Shown: positions 1 to 8,343 of the stretch, in pieces | Position numbering within the stretch: the first letter of the stretch is position 1 | How the letters are laid out: each line of letters begins with the position of its first letter | Position numbers and translations under genes: made by a program | Assembly: GCA_947089135.1 (NCBI GenBank) | Contig: CAMUJF010000002.1 | Location: 62,001 to 126,000 of the forward strand | Origin: an uncultured Clostridia bacterium | Lineage (GTDB): Bacteria; Bacillota; Clostridia; Oscillospirales; Ruminococcaceae | Reading direction: 5' to 3' | DNA: 64,000 bases | Notes under the pieces: model-generated | What the model saw: only the letters and a program-made list of their open reading frames with translations | Told to the model about the DNA's origin: nothing | The model's database searches: none

Positions 1-751
1 CGGAACTACCGCTGAAACGCTGCGGCATTATGACCGCATTGGACTTGTGAAACCGCGTACTGACGAATGGACCGGCTATCGCTATTACACACAAAGCGAT
101 ATTGTTCTGTTAAATACGGTGATGGCGCTGCGTCAAATGGATCTGCAGCTTAGTGAGATCAAGAGCGTTCTGGAATATGACGATCTTGACAAAATTGTTG
201 ATTTTCTTATAAACGCTGAAAAAAAGGCTGACGAGAAGCTGGCGCATATTGAGTTTGCAAAATCGAAAATATCCGCTGCAAGGGCTGATTATGTGAAAAA
301 ACTCCGCGGCCGCCGCTCATATGACGGCGCGTTTACGCTTGATTTTCCGGAGCGCGTGATCATGCTGTCGGATACGCTGAGTTCTCCGGAAGTGGATAAT
401 CTTTACAACTATCTGGCGCATTTTTACGACAAAATCTCTCCCGACGTGCGAAATAAATTCATTTTTGAGGATATGGCGGGAATCTACACAAAGGATAAAA
501 AATCGTATCTTTTCGCTGTATGCGTTACTTATGAAAATGCCGACGGCTTAAAAGTCCTTCCCGCCGGAAAATATTTGTGTGCGGACTGCTGCGAAAAAGA
601 CCGCTCTAAGGTTTCTGAAATGCTGCTGAAAAAGGCGCGGCAAGAATATAATGCCGCACCCGATTTTGTTGTCGAACAAATTATTGTATCGGGAATTTTG
701 CAGTGGAATTATCGTGTTCAGGTTTTTACGGGAAAAGTTTACCCTTATTGA
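1..751 (+). CDS. MerR-family transcriptional regulator, 5' end outside window
   Basis: The reading frame is open from base 2. It begins inside a MerR-type winged helix-turn-helix: the segment TAETLRHYDRIGLVKP, then TGYRYYT, is the typical recognition helix and wing. The true start lies upstream of the window, and only roughly the first 5-10 residues seem missing. A coiled-coil dimerisation helix follows (about residues 50-100 of the visible part, rich in Lys/Glu). The C-terminal 140 residues look like an effector-binding domain of the GyrI-like/BltR kind, but I cannot name a ligand. MerR proteins of this layout usually activate promoters with long spacers, often for multidrug or stress genes. 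A perfect 12-bp inverted repeat overlaps the stop codon. Confidence 0.85.
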   Translation, partial: GTTAETLRHYDRIGLVKPRTDEWTGYRYYTQSDIVLLNTVMALRQMDLQLSEIKSVLEYDDLDKIVDFLINAEKKADEKLAHIEFAKSKISAARADYVKKLRGRRSYDGAFTLDFPERVIMLSDTLSSPEVDNLYNYLAHFYDKISPDVRNKFIFEDMAGIYTKDKKSYLFAVCVTYENADGLKVLPAGKYLCADCCEKDRSKVSEMLLKKARQEYNAAPDFVVEQIIVSGILQWNYRVQVFTGKVYPY

Positions 752-770
752 CATATGCCAATAAGGGTAA
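739..770 (+). terminator. Inverted repeat overlapping the merR-like stop codon
   Basis: A 12-bp perfect stem (TTACCCTTATTG at 739-750, its complement at 759-770) with an 8-nt loop. No good T-run follows, so this may be a weak terminator, an mRNA 3' stabiliser or an operator. The stop codon TGA (749-751) lies inside the stem. Confidence 0.45.
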
Positions 771-877
771 AGGTTAAGCATTTGGTATGGGACGTTTATT
801 TTTTTCATTCATAAATCATAAACAAAATTTTTTCGGGAAAGATATTTCCGTACAAAAAATGTTCGGGAGAATAAATT

Positions 878-2017
878 ATGAAAAAATTTGCGTTTTCGGA
901 AAAAAATAAAAGCGGTTCCACCGCAATAGATCGGGTATCCGCATTCGGACGTATCTCCGCTCTGGCATTTGTGCTGACAGTCTGCGGACTTTTTTGCCTG
1001 CGTTTCTCGGAGGAGGGCTTTGCCGCTGACAGCGTGGACGTGAAAAGTACTGTTACCTTATCAAAGGAAGATACTGAGCTGTCTGTACCGGAGATCGTGA
1101 AAAAGGCAAAGCCGTCGGTTGTGGGTATATCCTCCGTGTTCGGTGAGGATTCTGTAGGTACAGGTACAGGCATAATCATGTCGGAGGACGGATATATTAT
1201 CACAAATGCGCACGTTGTCCAAAATTCTTCCGACGGAAAGCATACCCCCGCTGAAAGCGTAACGGTGGTTCTTGCGGACAAAAGCGAGTATCCTGCCCAG
1301 GTGATCGGCGCAGACAGCCGTACAGACCTTGCCGTGGTAAAAATCAACGGCAATGGAAAAAATTTTTCCGCTGCGGAATTCGGCGACAGCGGCAGGCTTG
1401 CCGAGGGGGAGCTTGCGGTAGCTATAGGAAATCCCCTTGGCTTTGAGCTTTACGGCTCCACCACCTGCGGTATAATCAGCGCTCTTGACCGCACTATTAC
1501 TATTGACGAGTACGAGATGACCCTTATCCAGACCGACGCCGCCATTAATCCCGGCAACAGCGGAGGTCCGCTGCTTAACCGTTTCGGACAGGTGGTGGGT
1601 ATAAATTCTAGCAAAATAATTTCCGACCACGCCGAGGGACTGGGCTTTGCCATTCCGATAAGCTCCGCAAGACCGGTTATCGACGATCTGATAGAGAACG
1701 GCTATGTTACAGGCAGACCCCGCATAGGCATAAGCGGCGAGGATATAGGCGAGGAAAACGCACGGTACTACGATCTGCCGGAGGGAGTTTACGTCAGATT
1801 TATCGAGAAAAACTCGGCAGCCGACGCGGCAGGCATAGAGGTGGGGGATATCATAGTCGCCGCAGAGGGAGAGATAATCAAGACTATGGCTGAGCTGAAC
1901 AAAGTCAAGGAACGGTTCGGTTCAGGAGATAAAATGACGGTCACGGTTTTCCGCGGGGAGGAAAAAATCGACATAAAGCTTGTCCTCAGCGAGGAAAACG
2001 GTCACGCGGCAATGTAG
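878..2017 (+). CDS. htrA: HtrA/DegP-like membrane-anchored serine protease with PDZ domain
   Basis: This is a 379-aa S1C-family protease that probably degrades misfolded proteins at the cell surface. One hydrophobic segment (about residues 28-48) anchors it, leaving protease and PDZ domains outside. The catalytic triad is visible: His in TNAHVV, Asp in RTDLAVVKI, and Ser in NPGNSGGPL. The C-terminal 90 residues form one PDZ domain (GVYVRFIEKNSAADAAGI...GDIIVAAEG), so this is the one-PDZ Gram-positive type. GGGAGAATAAATT precedes the ATG. It is convergent with the next gene and their 3' ends overlap by 16 bp, so the two mRNAs would be partly complementary. Confidence 0.93.
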   Translation: MKKFAFSEKNKSGSTAIDRVSAFGRISALAFVLTVCGLFCLRFSEEGFAADSVDVKSTVTLSKEDTELSVPEIVKKAKPSVVGISSVFGEDSVGTGTGIIMSEDGYIITNAHVVQNSSDGKHTPAESVTVVLADKSEYPAQVIGADSRTDLAVVKINGNGKNFSAAEFGDSGRLAEGELAVAIGNPLGFELYGSTTCGIISALDRTITIDEYEMTLIQTDAAINPGNSGGPLLNRFGQVVGINSSKIISDHAEGLGFAIPISSARPVIDDLIENGYVTGRPRIGISGEDIGEENARYYDLPEGVYVRFIEKNSAADAAGIEVGDIIVAAEGEIIKTMAELNKVKERFGSGDKMTVTVFRGEEKIDIKLVLSEENGHAAM

Positions 2018-2595
2018 ATTTCCGACAGAATTTTTCCCTTGAAAACAAAGGTAAGTTCTGTTATGCCGCCCTCAAAAAAGCTGTGTGTCAGAGTGGTTTC
2101 CTCGTCTCCGTAAACGCTGTTGGCAATGCCGATAGTATCGGGGATATCGTCGGGCTTTGCGCTGAAATCAATTCCGTACAGAGAAAAATCCGCGGGAGCG
2201 CTTTCACGCTTGAAGCGCAGAGAGGTTATTACTGTTCGGGCGGTTTCGGTACCGCCGCTGTTTTCGGCGCTTACGGAGGCTTCGGCGTAAGAACCGTCCG
2301 GGAAGATCAGAATATTCTCCGAAAGAATGAGATCGGGCTCGTCTTCAAGGGCAAACGGCAGCGGACGGCTTTTCCCACAGAAAAAAAGGCTGTCAAGAAG
2401 CTCCCATCCCTCCCAGCCACGTACCAAAAGATAGGGACTGGCGGTTTCCGTTTCGGTAACGGAATACGATTCGGAAAAGTTTTCCGGTTCATCATTCGTA
2501 CTGCCGCAACAGCCCGAAAAAAATATTGTTATTGTAAATATCAATGCCGCAGCTGAAGCCGCAACAGCCGAAGCTGCGGCGTTTTTTTTATTCAT
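2002..2595 (-). CDS. Putative lipoprotein of unknown function
   Basis: This 197-aa protein starts with a basic residue pair and an Ala-rich hydrophobic segment ending in FFSGCC, a lipobox-like signal, so it is probably a membrane-anchored lipoprotein. I chose MNKKNAAAS as the start because AAAGGAG lies just upstream; an in-frame codon seven residues earlier has no such site. The mature part contains two short beta-rich segments (YLLVRGWEGWELL and FSLYGIDFSAKPDDIP) that I do not recognise. A consensus promoter lies directly upstream. The 3' end overlaps htrA tail to tail. Confidence 0.7.
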   Translation of the reverse strand: MNKKNAAASAVAASAAALIFTITIFFSGCCGSTNDEPENFSESYSVTETETASPYLLVRGWEGWELLDSLFFCGKSRPLPFALEDEPDLILSENILIFPDGSYAEASVSAENSGGTETARTVITSLRFKRESAPADFSLYGIDFSAKPDDIPDTIGIANSVYGDEETTLTHSFFEGGITELTFVFKGKILSEIYIAA

Positions 2596-2622
2596 GGCAA
2601 GGCTCCTTTCCCGCATGGAAAT

Positions 2623-2651
2623 ATTATACTACCGGGGTCATGATTTGTCAA
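2623..2651 (-). promoter_or_regulatory. Consensus promoter for the 2002-2595 lipoprotein
   Basis: On the minus strand TTGACA (2651-2646) and TATAAT (2628-2623) are separated by 17 bp, a perfect housekeeping sigma-70/sigma-A match. It sits about 28 bp before the chosen start codon. Confidence 0.85.
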
Positions 2652-2731
2652 CGATTTTAAGGGTTTGCTCCGGATGATAGAATTTCCTCGTAAATATTTT
2701 CATAAAATTTTAACGGGAGATTCAGGACAAA

Positions 2732-2898
2732 TTAGAGCGTGTTCACATAAAGCTGATGTGCGGATTTTTGAGCATAATTTTGTCGTATTTAAGGCAAAAA
2801 TCCGCAGGAATACGTCCGTATTTCAAGGATTTTTAACGCAAAATACGTCAAAATTTGCCAAAAGGACGTGCGTCACGGTTTATGTGAACACGCTCTAA
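2732..2898. mobile_element. MITE-like element with 20-bp perfect terminal inverted repeats
   Basis: The 167-bp element is bounded by TTAGAGCGTGTTCACATAAA (2732-2751) and its exact reverse complement (2879-2898). If the ends are taken as TAGAGC...GCTCTA, a 4-bp direct repeat AAAT flanks it (2729-2732 and 2898-2901), consistent with a target-site duplication. Inside is a further hairpin (TGCGGATTTTTG paired with CAAAAATCCGCA). It carries no gene. A non-autonomous transposon derivative is the best reading; I see no full-length parent in the window. Confidence 0.75.
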
Positions 2899-2929
2899 AA
2901 TATTTCCTGAAAATTATGTCCCGCGGATA

Positions 2930-2958
2930 TTGCAAAATTCTGTCGGAAGTTGTATAAT
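2930..2958 (+). promoter_or_regulatory. Promoter for the YbaK-like gene
   Basis: TTGCAA (2930-2935) and TATAAT (2953-2958) with a 17-bp spacer, about 45 bp before the ATG at 3003 and just downstream of the MITE. The element therefore inserted immediately upstream of this promoter. Confidence 0.7.
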
Positions 2959-3002
2959 TAATGTGTATGATAATGCAATGTTAAATCGAACGGAGAGTTA
3001 TA

Positions 3003-3491
3003 ATGGCAATTGAAAAGGTACGTAAATATTTTGAGGAAATGGGCATTGCGGACAGGATAACGGAATTTTCAGAATCCAGCGCAACGGTGGAGCTTGCGGC
3101 TCAGGCTCTGGGCTGCGCTCCCGAAAGGATAGCAAAAACCATTTCGTTTTACGGCGAGAACGGCGAGGTAATTCTCGTGGTCGCCGCGGGAGACGCAAAG
3201 ATCGACAACAAGCGTTTTAGGGAGCATTTCGGTCTGAAAGCGAAAATGCTTTCCTTTGAGGACGCGGAAAGGCTTATCGGTCATGCCGTAGGAGGCGTTT
3301 GTCCATTTGCGGTAAACGACGGCGTACAGGTTTGGCTGGACGAGTCCCTGAGACGGTTTGAGACGGTTTTTCCCGCCTGCGGCAGTTCAAACAGTGCGGC
3401 TGAGTTTACCTGCGCGGAGCTGGAGCGGTACGCTAAACCCGCGGGCTGGGCGGACGTGTGCAAAGGCTGGCGTGACGAAGAAAAGCTATGA
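3003..3491 (+). CDS. YbaK/EbsC-family aminoacyl-tRNA deacylase
   Basis: This 162-aa protein has the single-domain length of the YbaK/ProX trans-editing family, which hydrolyses mischarged tRNAs (for example Cys- or Ala-tRNA(Pro)) in the cytoplasm. Diagnostic features are the conserved Lys in ERIAKTISFYG, the GDAKIDNKRFR segment, GGVCPFA, and the C-terminal CGSSNSAAEF. CGGAGAG precedes the start codon. It has its own promoter; a 61-bp gap separates it from the hydrogenase gene, so read-through is possible. The exact substrate (Pro, Cys or other tRNA) cannot be decided from sequence alone. Confidence 0.9.
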   Translation: MAIEKVRKYFEEMGIADRITEFSESSATVELAAQALGCAPERIAKTISFYGENGEVILVVAAGDAKIDNKRFREHFGLKAKMLSFEDAERLIGHAVGGVCPFAVNDGVQVWLDESLRRFETVFPACGSSNSAAEFTCAELERYAKPAGWADVCKGWRDEEKL

Positions 3492-3552
3492 CTTTCACGG
3501 CGTACAAGCGTAAATAGAAATCACTTATATACTTTGAAAGGAATGATATACA

Positions 3553-4974
3553 ATGATGTTTGATACCAGTGTGCAGGAGCTTAAATACAAAGTCCTGCGC
3601 GAAGTGGCGAAGCTTGCCTTTGAGGACAGGCTTGAAGAGGGACTTCTCGGCATTGCGGAGACTATAGTTCCGGGTCCTCAGCCGACGATGCGCTGCTGTA
3701 TCTACAAAGAGCGCGCCATTGTGAACGAGCGGGTAAAATTTGCCATGAATAACGGCAAGACAAGCAACGTTATCGAGGTGCTGCCTATTGCCTGCGATGA
3801 GTGTCCCGTTGACGGAATACAGGTGTCACAGGCGTGCCGCGGCTGTATCGCTCACCGATGCATGAACGCGTGTCCCAAGGACGCTATCAGGATTGAGAAC
3901 CACAAGGCGGTAATTGACAAATCCAAGTGCGTTGAGTGCGGAAGATGTCTGGCTGCGTGTCCGTACTCGGCGATAGTAAAAAGCGAGCGTCCCTGCGTAA
4001 GAGCCTGCAAGCCCAAGGCTATATCCATTGACGAGAACCGCTGCGCCAAGATAGATGATGAAAAGTGTATCGCCTGCGGAGCCTGCGTTTATCAGTGTCC
4101 GTTCGGCGCGATCAGCGACAAGTCCTTTATTCTGGACACTATTGAAATGCTGAAAAATTCCGAAAACAACACAAAATACAATGTCCATGCGGTGGTTGCT
4201 CCGTCTATTTCGGGACAGTTCTCCGTACCCCTCGGAAAGGTCGTTTCGGGACTTAAGGAACTCGGTTTCCGAAGCGTTATGGAAGCGGCTCTCGGCGCTG
4301 ACATGGTTGCGTTCAAGGAGGCTTCCGAGCTGGTTGAAAAGGGTTTTTTGACAAGTTCATGCTGCCCGGCTTTCGTAAAGTACATAGAGACCCAGTTCCC
4401 CGATATGAAAGACAAGATCTCTCACAATCTGTCTCCTATGGCTGAAATTGCCAGATACATGAAAAAGCACGAGCCGAACTGTAAAATCGTATTTATCGGA
4501 CCCTGCACCGCCAAAAAAGCCGAGTGCCAAAAGGAAACGGTAAGTCCGTATATTGATAACGTTATCACCTTTGAGGAATTGCAGGCTCTGTTCGACGCAA
4601 AGAGCGTGGCGTTGGAGGGTCTGGAATCGGAGCCTCTGGACAACGCTTCTTACTACGGAAGAATTTTTGCCCGCAGCGGAGGACTTTCCGACGCGGTTGC
4701 AAACGCGCTTAAAGAAATGGATATTCCCGACGACGTGTTCAAGCTGAAAGCCGCGGTATGCGACGGTATCGACAACTGCCGCACCGCTCTTCTGAAAGCT
4801 CAGAAGGGTGTTGGCGGAGAAAACTTTATAGAGGGTATGGCTTGCATAGACGGCTGCATAGGCGGCGCGGCGTGCCTTACCCACGGTCCAAAGGATAAGC
4901 TTGCTGTTGACAAGTACGGAAAGGAGGCTGCCGAAAAGAGCATTCGGGACGCTATTTTCGTTCTTGAACTGTAG
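3553..4974 (+). CDS. hydA2: Monomeric [FeFe]-hydrogenase, group B-like (HydA2 type)
   Basis: This 473-aa cytoplasmic enzyme should interconvert protons and H2 using ferredoxin-type electrons. After a 90-residue N-terminal part come Cys-rich 4Fe-4S sections (ACRGCIAHRCMNACPKDAI; CVECGRCLAACPYSAI; CIACGACVYQCPFGAI). The H-cluster loops follow: TSCCPAFV (L1), GPCTAKKAE (L2) and ACIDGCIGGAAC (L3). L1 and L3 differ from the classical TSCCPGW and GGGQP forms and fit the group B lineage. In Ruminococcus albus a non-bifurcating HydA2 is reported to lie beside a sensory hydrogenase, as here. AAAGGAATG precedes the ATG. No NuoF/NuoE-type bifurcation partner is present. Confidence 0.88.
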   Translation: MMFDTSVQELKYKVLREVAKLAFEDRLEEGLLGIAETIVPGPQPTMRCCIYKERAIVNERVKFAMNNGKTSNVIEVLPIACDECPVDGIQVSQACRGCIAHRCMNACPKDAIRIENHKAVIDKSKCVECGRCLAACPYSAIVKSERPCVRACKPKAISIDENRCAKIDDEKCIACGACVYQCPFGAISDKSFILDTIEMLKNSENNTKYNVHAVVAPSISGQFSVPLGKVVSGLKELGFRSVMEAALGADMVAFKEASELVEKGFLTSSCCPAFVKYIETQFPDMKDKISHNLSPMAEIARYMKKHEPNCKIVFIGPCTAKKAECQKETVSPYIDNVITFEELQALFDAKSVALEGLESEPLDNASYYGRIFARSGGLSDAVANALKEMDIPDDVFKLKAAVCDGIDNCRTALLKAQKGVGGENFIEGMACIDGCIGGAACLTHGPKDKLAVDKYGKEAAEKSIRDAIFVLEL

Positions 4975-5053
4975 CGGGGAGTCCCCGCGGGCTGAGTCAC
5001 CCCCGTTTTGGTAATCAGCAGTTTTTACTTTACGCTCGCCCCCTCAAGGGGCG
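4974..5053 (+). other. Two short GC hairpins between hydA2 and the ferredoxin gene
   Basis: GCGGGG/CCCCGC (4974-4988, starting at the hydA2 stop codon) and GCCCC/GGGGC with loop CTCAA (5038-5052). Neither is followed by a convincing T-run. They could partly terminate or protect the upstream mRNA and so set different expression of hydA2 and the genes that follow. Confidence 0.4.
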
Positions 5054-5142
5054 GGTCGGTTTGCACAATTCGTTTTATAGGGATGGCTGTTCCGTTAGTA
5101 TGTGAAATTAATACAAATTTTTACAGATAAGGGTGTTGAATT

Positions 5143-5391
5143 ATGAATGTATACGTTTGCGTTGGAAGCTCCTGCCATTTGAGGGGCTCGTACAAAATAA
5201 TTGAGCTGATGAAAGAAAATATTGAGAAAAATCACCTTGAGGACAAGGTGAACTTAGCGGCTGCTTTCTGTCTCGGAAAATGCACCACCGGCGTTACCAT
5301 AAAGGTGGACGAAGAGGTGGTCTGCGGAGTTTCTCCCGAGAATTTCTCGGAGATATTCAGCAAATATGTTATGGCAAAAGTACAGGCTTAA
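5143..5391 (+). CDS. Thioredoxin-like 2Fe-2S ferredoxin (NuoE C-terminal type)
   Basis: An 82-aa protein with the four-Cys pattern of thioredoxin-like [2Fe-2S] ferredoxins: CVGSSCHLRGS near the N-terminus and CLGKC about 35 residues later, then VCGVSPENF. It corresponds to the C-terminal cluster domain of NuoE/HydC proteins but stands alone. It probably carries electrons to or from the hydrogenases encoded on either side, or between the catalytic and sensory hydrogenase; the partner is inferred from position. Spacing to the next gene is 40 bp. Confidence 0.88.
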   Translation: MNVYVCVGSSCHLRGSYKIIELMKENIEKNHLEDKVNLAAAFCLGKCTTGVTIKVDEEVVCGVSPENFSEIFSKYVMAKVQA

Positions 5392-5431
5392 GTCCTGTCA
5401 TTGAATTTTCAGGGAAAGGATATTGAACGCT

Positions 5432-7114
5432 ATGACGGGAAACGTTAATTATCTCCAGTTAAAAACTTCCAATTGCAGGAACTGCTACAAGTGCATAAGG
5501 CACTGTCCTGTTAAGTCTATCAAATTTTCGGGAAATCAGGCGCATATCCTGCAAAACGACTGTATCCTCTGCGGTACCTGCTATGTTGTATGTCCTCAGA
5601 ACGCAAAGCAGATCAAAAACGACGTTGACAGGGTGAAGAACGCCATTGCGGACGGCAAAAATGTCATCGCGAGCCTTGCGCCATCCTTTGCGGCTAATTA
5701 CAACGTCGGACTTACGGCAATGAAAAATGCTTTGAAAAAGCTCGGTTTCCACTCTGCGGAGGAGACCTCCATAGGCGCGGAGATCGTCAAAAAGCAGTAT
5801 GAAAAAATTCTTGCCGAGGGTAAAGCCGACGTGCTTATTTCCTCCTGCTGCCACACGGTAAACACGCTTATACAGAAGTATTACACCGATCAGCTTGCTC
5901 ATCTGGCGCACGTTCTGTCTCCAATGCAGGCGCACTGCAAGCGCATAAAGGAGGAAAATCCCGACGCCTATACGGTGTTTATCGGTCCATGCATTTCCAA
6001 AAAAGAGGAAGCGGACAAATACAGAGAGCACGTTGACACGGTACTTACATACGGCGAGCTTTCCGGTTGGCTTAAGGACGAGGGTATTGTAATAGAAAAC
6101 TGTCCCGACGAAAGCGAACACAACCGCTCAGCGCTGTTCCCTACAACGGGAGGTATTATCCGCTCTATGGATACCGATGGTTTGCCATACAGCTTTATCA
6201 CCGTTGACGGAATGGAAAATTGCATGAAGACTCTTGAAGACATCAGAAACGGCGATATCAAGGGCTGTTTTGTGGAAATGTCCGCCTGCGCGGGAAGCTG
6301 CATAGGCGGTCCCGTAATGGAAAACGAGAAGCCCGAGCCTGTAAGGAATTTCCTTGCAATTGACAGATATGCGGGCAAAAACGACACCGTTGACAATGTT
6401 CCCGCCTCGGAGGAGATCAAAAAGGATTTTGCCGTTGAGTCAGGCTTCAAGGACTACCCCAGCGAGGCTCAGATCAAGGAGATACTCATGAAAATGGGCA
6501 AGACCACTCCAGACCATGAGCTGAACTGCGGAAGCTGCGGTTACAATACCTGCCGCGAAAAAGCCGTTGCGGTATATCAGGGCAAGGCTGACTTTACTAT
6601 GTGTCTGCCATACCTTAAGGAGAAAGCCGAGTCTTTCTCGGACAACATCATCAACAATACTCCCAACGGTATTCTTGTACTTAACGAGGACTTTGAAGTA
6701 CAGCTCATCAACAAGGCGGCCTGCAGCATGATGAACATTAAGAACCAGTCCGACGTACTGGGCTGTCCCGTTATAAGGATACTCAACCCTACCGAGTACA
6801 TGAACGTTCTGGACAACAACAGAAACGTTTACGAGAAGAAAACATACCTTGCGGAATATCAGCTTTATGTGGAGGAAACTATCATCTACGACAGGAATTA
6901 CCACATAATCATGAGCATAATGCGCGATATTACGGGAGAGGAAAACCGCCGCGTCAAAAAGGAAAACACCAATATGCAGGCGGTGGAGATCACCGACAAG
7001 GTCATTGACAAGCAGATGCGCGTAGTACAGGAGATAGCGTCCCTGCTGGGCGAGACCACTGCCGAGACCAAGATCGCGCTGACTAAGCTGAAGGAGACTC
7101 TTGCAGATGAATAA
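5432..7114 (+). CDS. hydS: Putative H2-sensing [FeFe]-hydrogenase with Fe-S and PAS domains (HydS type)
   Basis: This 560-aa protein begins with a 2x[4Fe-4S] ferredoxin (CRNCYKCIRHCP; CILCGTCYVVCP). An H-cluster domain follows, with loops SSCCHTVN, GPCISKKEE and SACAGSCIGGP. Then come a CGSCGYNTC...C [4Fe-4S] segment (about residues 365-400), a PAS domain (about 410-510) and a C-terminal helix. This order matches group C sensory hydrogenases, thought to read H2 or redox state and pass it to an output protein. The output is probably the phosphatase encoded next, whose start overlaps this stop codon. ATG 5432 is preferred over TTG 5423 because GGGAAAGGA is 11 bp upstream of it. Confidence 0.88.
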   Translation: MTGNVNYLQLKTSNCRNCYKCIRHCPVKSIKFSGNQAHILQNDCILCGTCYVVCPQNAKQIKNDVDRVKNAIADGKNVIASLAPSFAANYNVGLTAMKNALKKLGFHSAEETSIGAEIVKKQYEKILAEGKADVLISSCCHTVNTLIQKYYTDQLAHLAHVLSPMQAHCKRIKEENPDAYTVFIGPCISKKEEADKYREHVDTVLTYGELSGWLKDEGIVIENCPDESEHNRSALFPTTGGIIRSMDTDGLPYSFITVDGMENCMKTLEDIRNGDIKGCFVEMSACAGSCIGGPVMENEKPEPVRNFLAIDRYAGKNDTVDNVPASEEIKKDFAVESGFKDYPSEAQIKEILMKMGKTTPDHELNCGSCGYNTCREKAVAVYQGKADFTMCLPYLKEKAESFSDNIINNTPNGILVLNEDFEVQLINKAACSMMNIKNQSDVLGCPVIRILNPTEYMNVLDNNRNVYEKKTYLAEYQLYVEETIIYDRNYHIIMSIMRDITGEENRRVKKENTNMQAVEITDKVIDKQMRVVQEIASLLGETTAETKIALTKLKETLADE

Positions 7115-8279
7115 TTTGTGTACGGATATAGGCTTTAAAAGCGTAAACAAAAAAGGCGAGCAGCTCTGCGGCGACCATATCGAGATCGTGGACCAGAACG
7201 AAAACAGCCTTGTTCTTGTGCTTGCCGACGGTCTGGGAAGCGGCGTAAAGGCGTGTATTCTGTCCACCCTGACCTCTAAGATAATCTCTACAATGATCGC
7301 TAACAATCTCAGCGTAGAGGAATGCGTTTCCACTATCGCGGCTACGCTGCCCGTCTGCGAAAAGCGCGGCGTGGCTTACTCCACGTTCACCATAATACGC
7401 ATTACGAACAACAGCGAGGCGGAGATAATCCAGTACGATAACCCGCAGGTCATAATGCTTCGCGGCGGAGAAAACTTTGAGTACCCCCGCACAAGCATGG
7501 AGATAGGCGGAAAGACTATCTATAAATCAAAGCTCCAGCTTGAAAAGAACGACGTGTTCATCGCTATGAGCGACGGAGCGATCTATGCGGGCGTGGGAAA
7601 GACCCTCAACTTCGGCTGGCAGCGTGACAGCATTATTGATTTTATGGTAGGAAACTACGATAAGAAGATGTCCGCAAAAGGCATTTCCCAGCTTCTTCTG
7701 GACGAATGCAATGACCTTTACGGCGGCGAACCCGGCGACGACACAACCGTCGCGGCGGTAAAGATACGCCAGAGGATACCGGTCAGCCTTATGATAGGAC
7801 CTCCCTCAAATCCGGGAGACCTGAAAAAAATGCAGACTCTTTTCTTTGCCAAGGAGGGAAAGCACATTGTCTGCGGCGGAACTACCTCCAAGCTTGCCTC
7901 CGAATATCTGGGAAAGCCCGTCGTTCCATGTCTTGACTACTTTGATCCTGAAATTCCTCCCATAGCTAAAATAGAGGGCATAGACCTTGTTACCGAGGGC
8001 GTTGTTACTATGACAAAGGTTCTTGAGTACGCCGACAGCTACCTTAACGGAAGCATAAGCATAAGCGATCTGAGCATGAAAAAGGACGGCGCGTCCCGAA
8101 TCGCCCATATGCTTTTCGAGGAAGCCACTGACATAAGTTTCTATGTGGGACGGGCGGTAAATCCCGCGCATCAGAACCCCGCTTTGCCCATTAACTTCAA
8201 CGTTAAAATGCAGCTTATCGACGAGGTAAGCAAAAAGCTGAAAGCGATGGGCAAGAACATCAGCGTTTCATACTTTTAA
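7107..8279 (+). CDS. SpoIIE/PP2C-type serine phosphatase coupled to the sensory hydrogenase
   Basis: A 390-aa protein whose first 230 residues are a PPM/SpoIIE phosphatase: metal-binding aspartates in LADGLGSG, MSDGAI and GEPGDDTTV. These enzymes remove phosphate from Ser/Thr, typically on anti-anti-sigma-like proteins. The last 150 residues (from about RIPVSLMIGPPSNPG) form a second conserved-looking region with a CGGTTSKLASEYLGK segment that I cannot assign. The start is ATG 7107 with AAGGAG ten bases upstream; it overlaps hydS by 8 bp, implying translational coupling. No kinase or anti-sigma partner lies nearby, so the target is unknown. A hairpin follows the gene. Confidence 0.88.
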   Translation: MNNLCTDIGFKSVNKKGEQLCGDHIEIVDQNENSLVLVLADGLGSGVKACILSTLTSKIISTMIANNLSVEECVSTIAATLPVCEKRGVAYSTFTIIRITNNSEAEIIQYDNPQVIMLRGGENFEYPRTSMEIGGKTIYKSKLQLEKNDVFIAMSDGAIYAGVGKTLNFGWQRDSIIDFMVGNYDKKMSAKGISQLLLDECNDLYGGEPGDDTTVAAVKIRQRIPVSLMIGPPSNPGDLKKMQTLFFAKEGKHIVCGGTTSKLASEYLGKPVVPCLDYFDPEIPPIAKIEGIDLVTEGVVTMTKVLEYADSYLNGSISISDLSMKKDGASRIAHMLFEEATDISFYVGRAVNPAHQNPALPINFNVKMQLIDEVSKKLKAMGKNISVSYF

Positions 8280-8287
8280 TAAAAACC

Positions 8288-8320
8288 GCGGCAAAGCTTC
8301 ATGCTTTGCCGCATTTTGAT
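8288..8320 (+). terminator. Terminator of the hydrogenase operon
   Basis: A 10-bp stem (GCGGCAAAGC at 8288-8297 with its complement at 8303-8312) and then ATTTTGATACTTTT, a broken T-run. It lies 9 bp after the phosphatase stop codon. Confidence 0.65.
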
Positions 8321-8343
8321 ACTTTTGGCTTTTTTGGCATTTA

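Noticed and set aside
3553..7114. Electron-bifurcating trimeric hydrogenase (HydABC)
   Set aside because: There is no NuoF-like HydB gene, and the 2Fe-2S protein is a single small domain; the operon fits HydA2 plus HydS instead.
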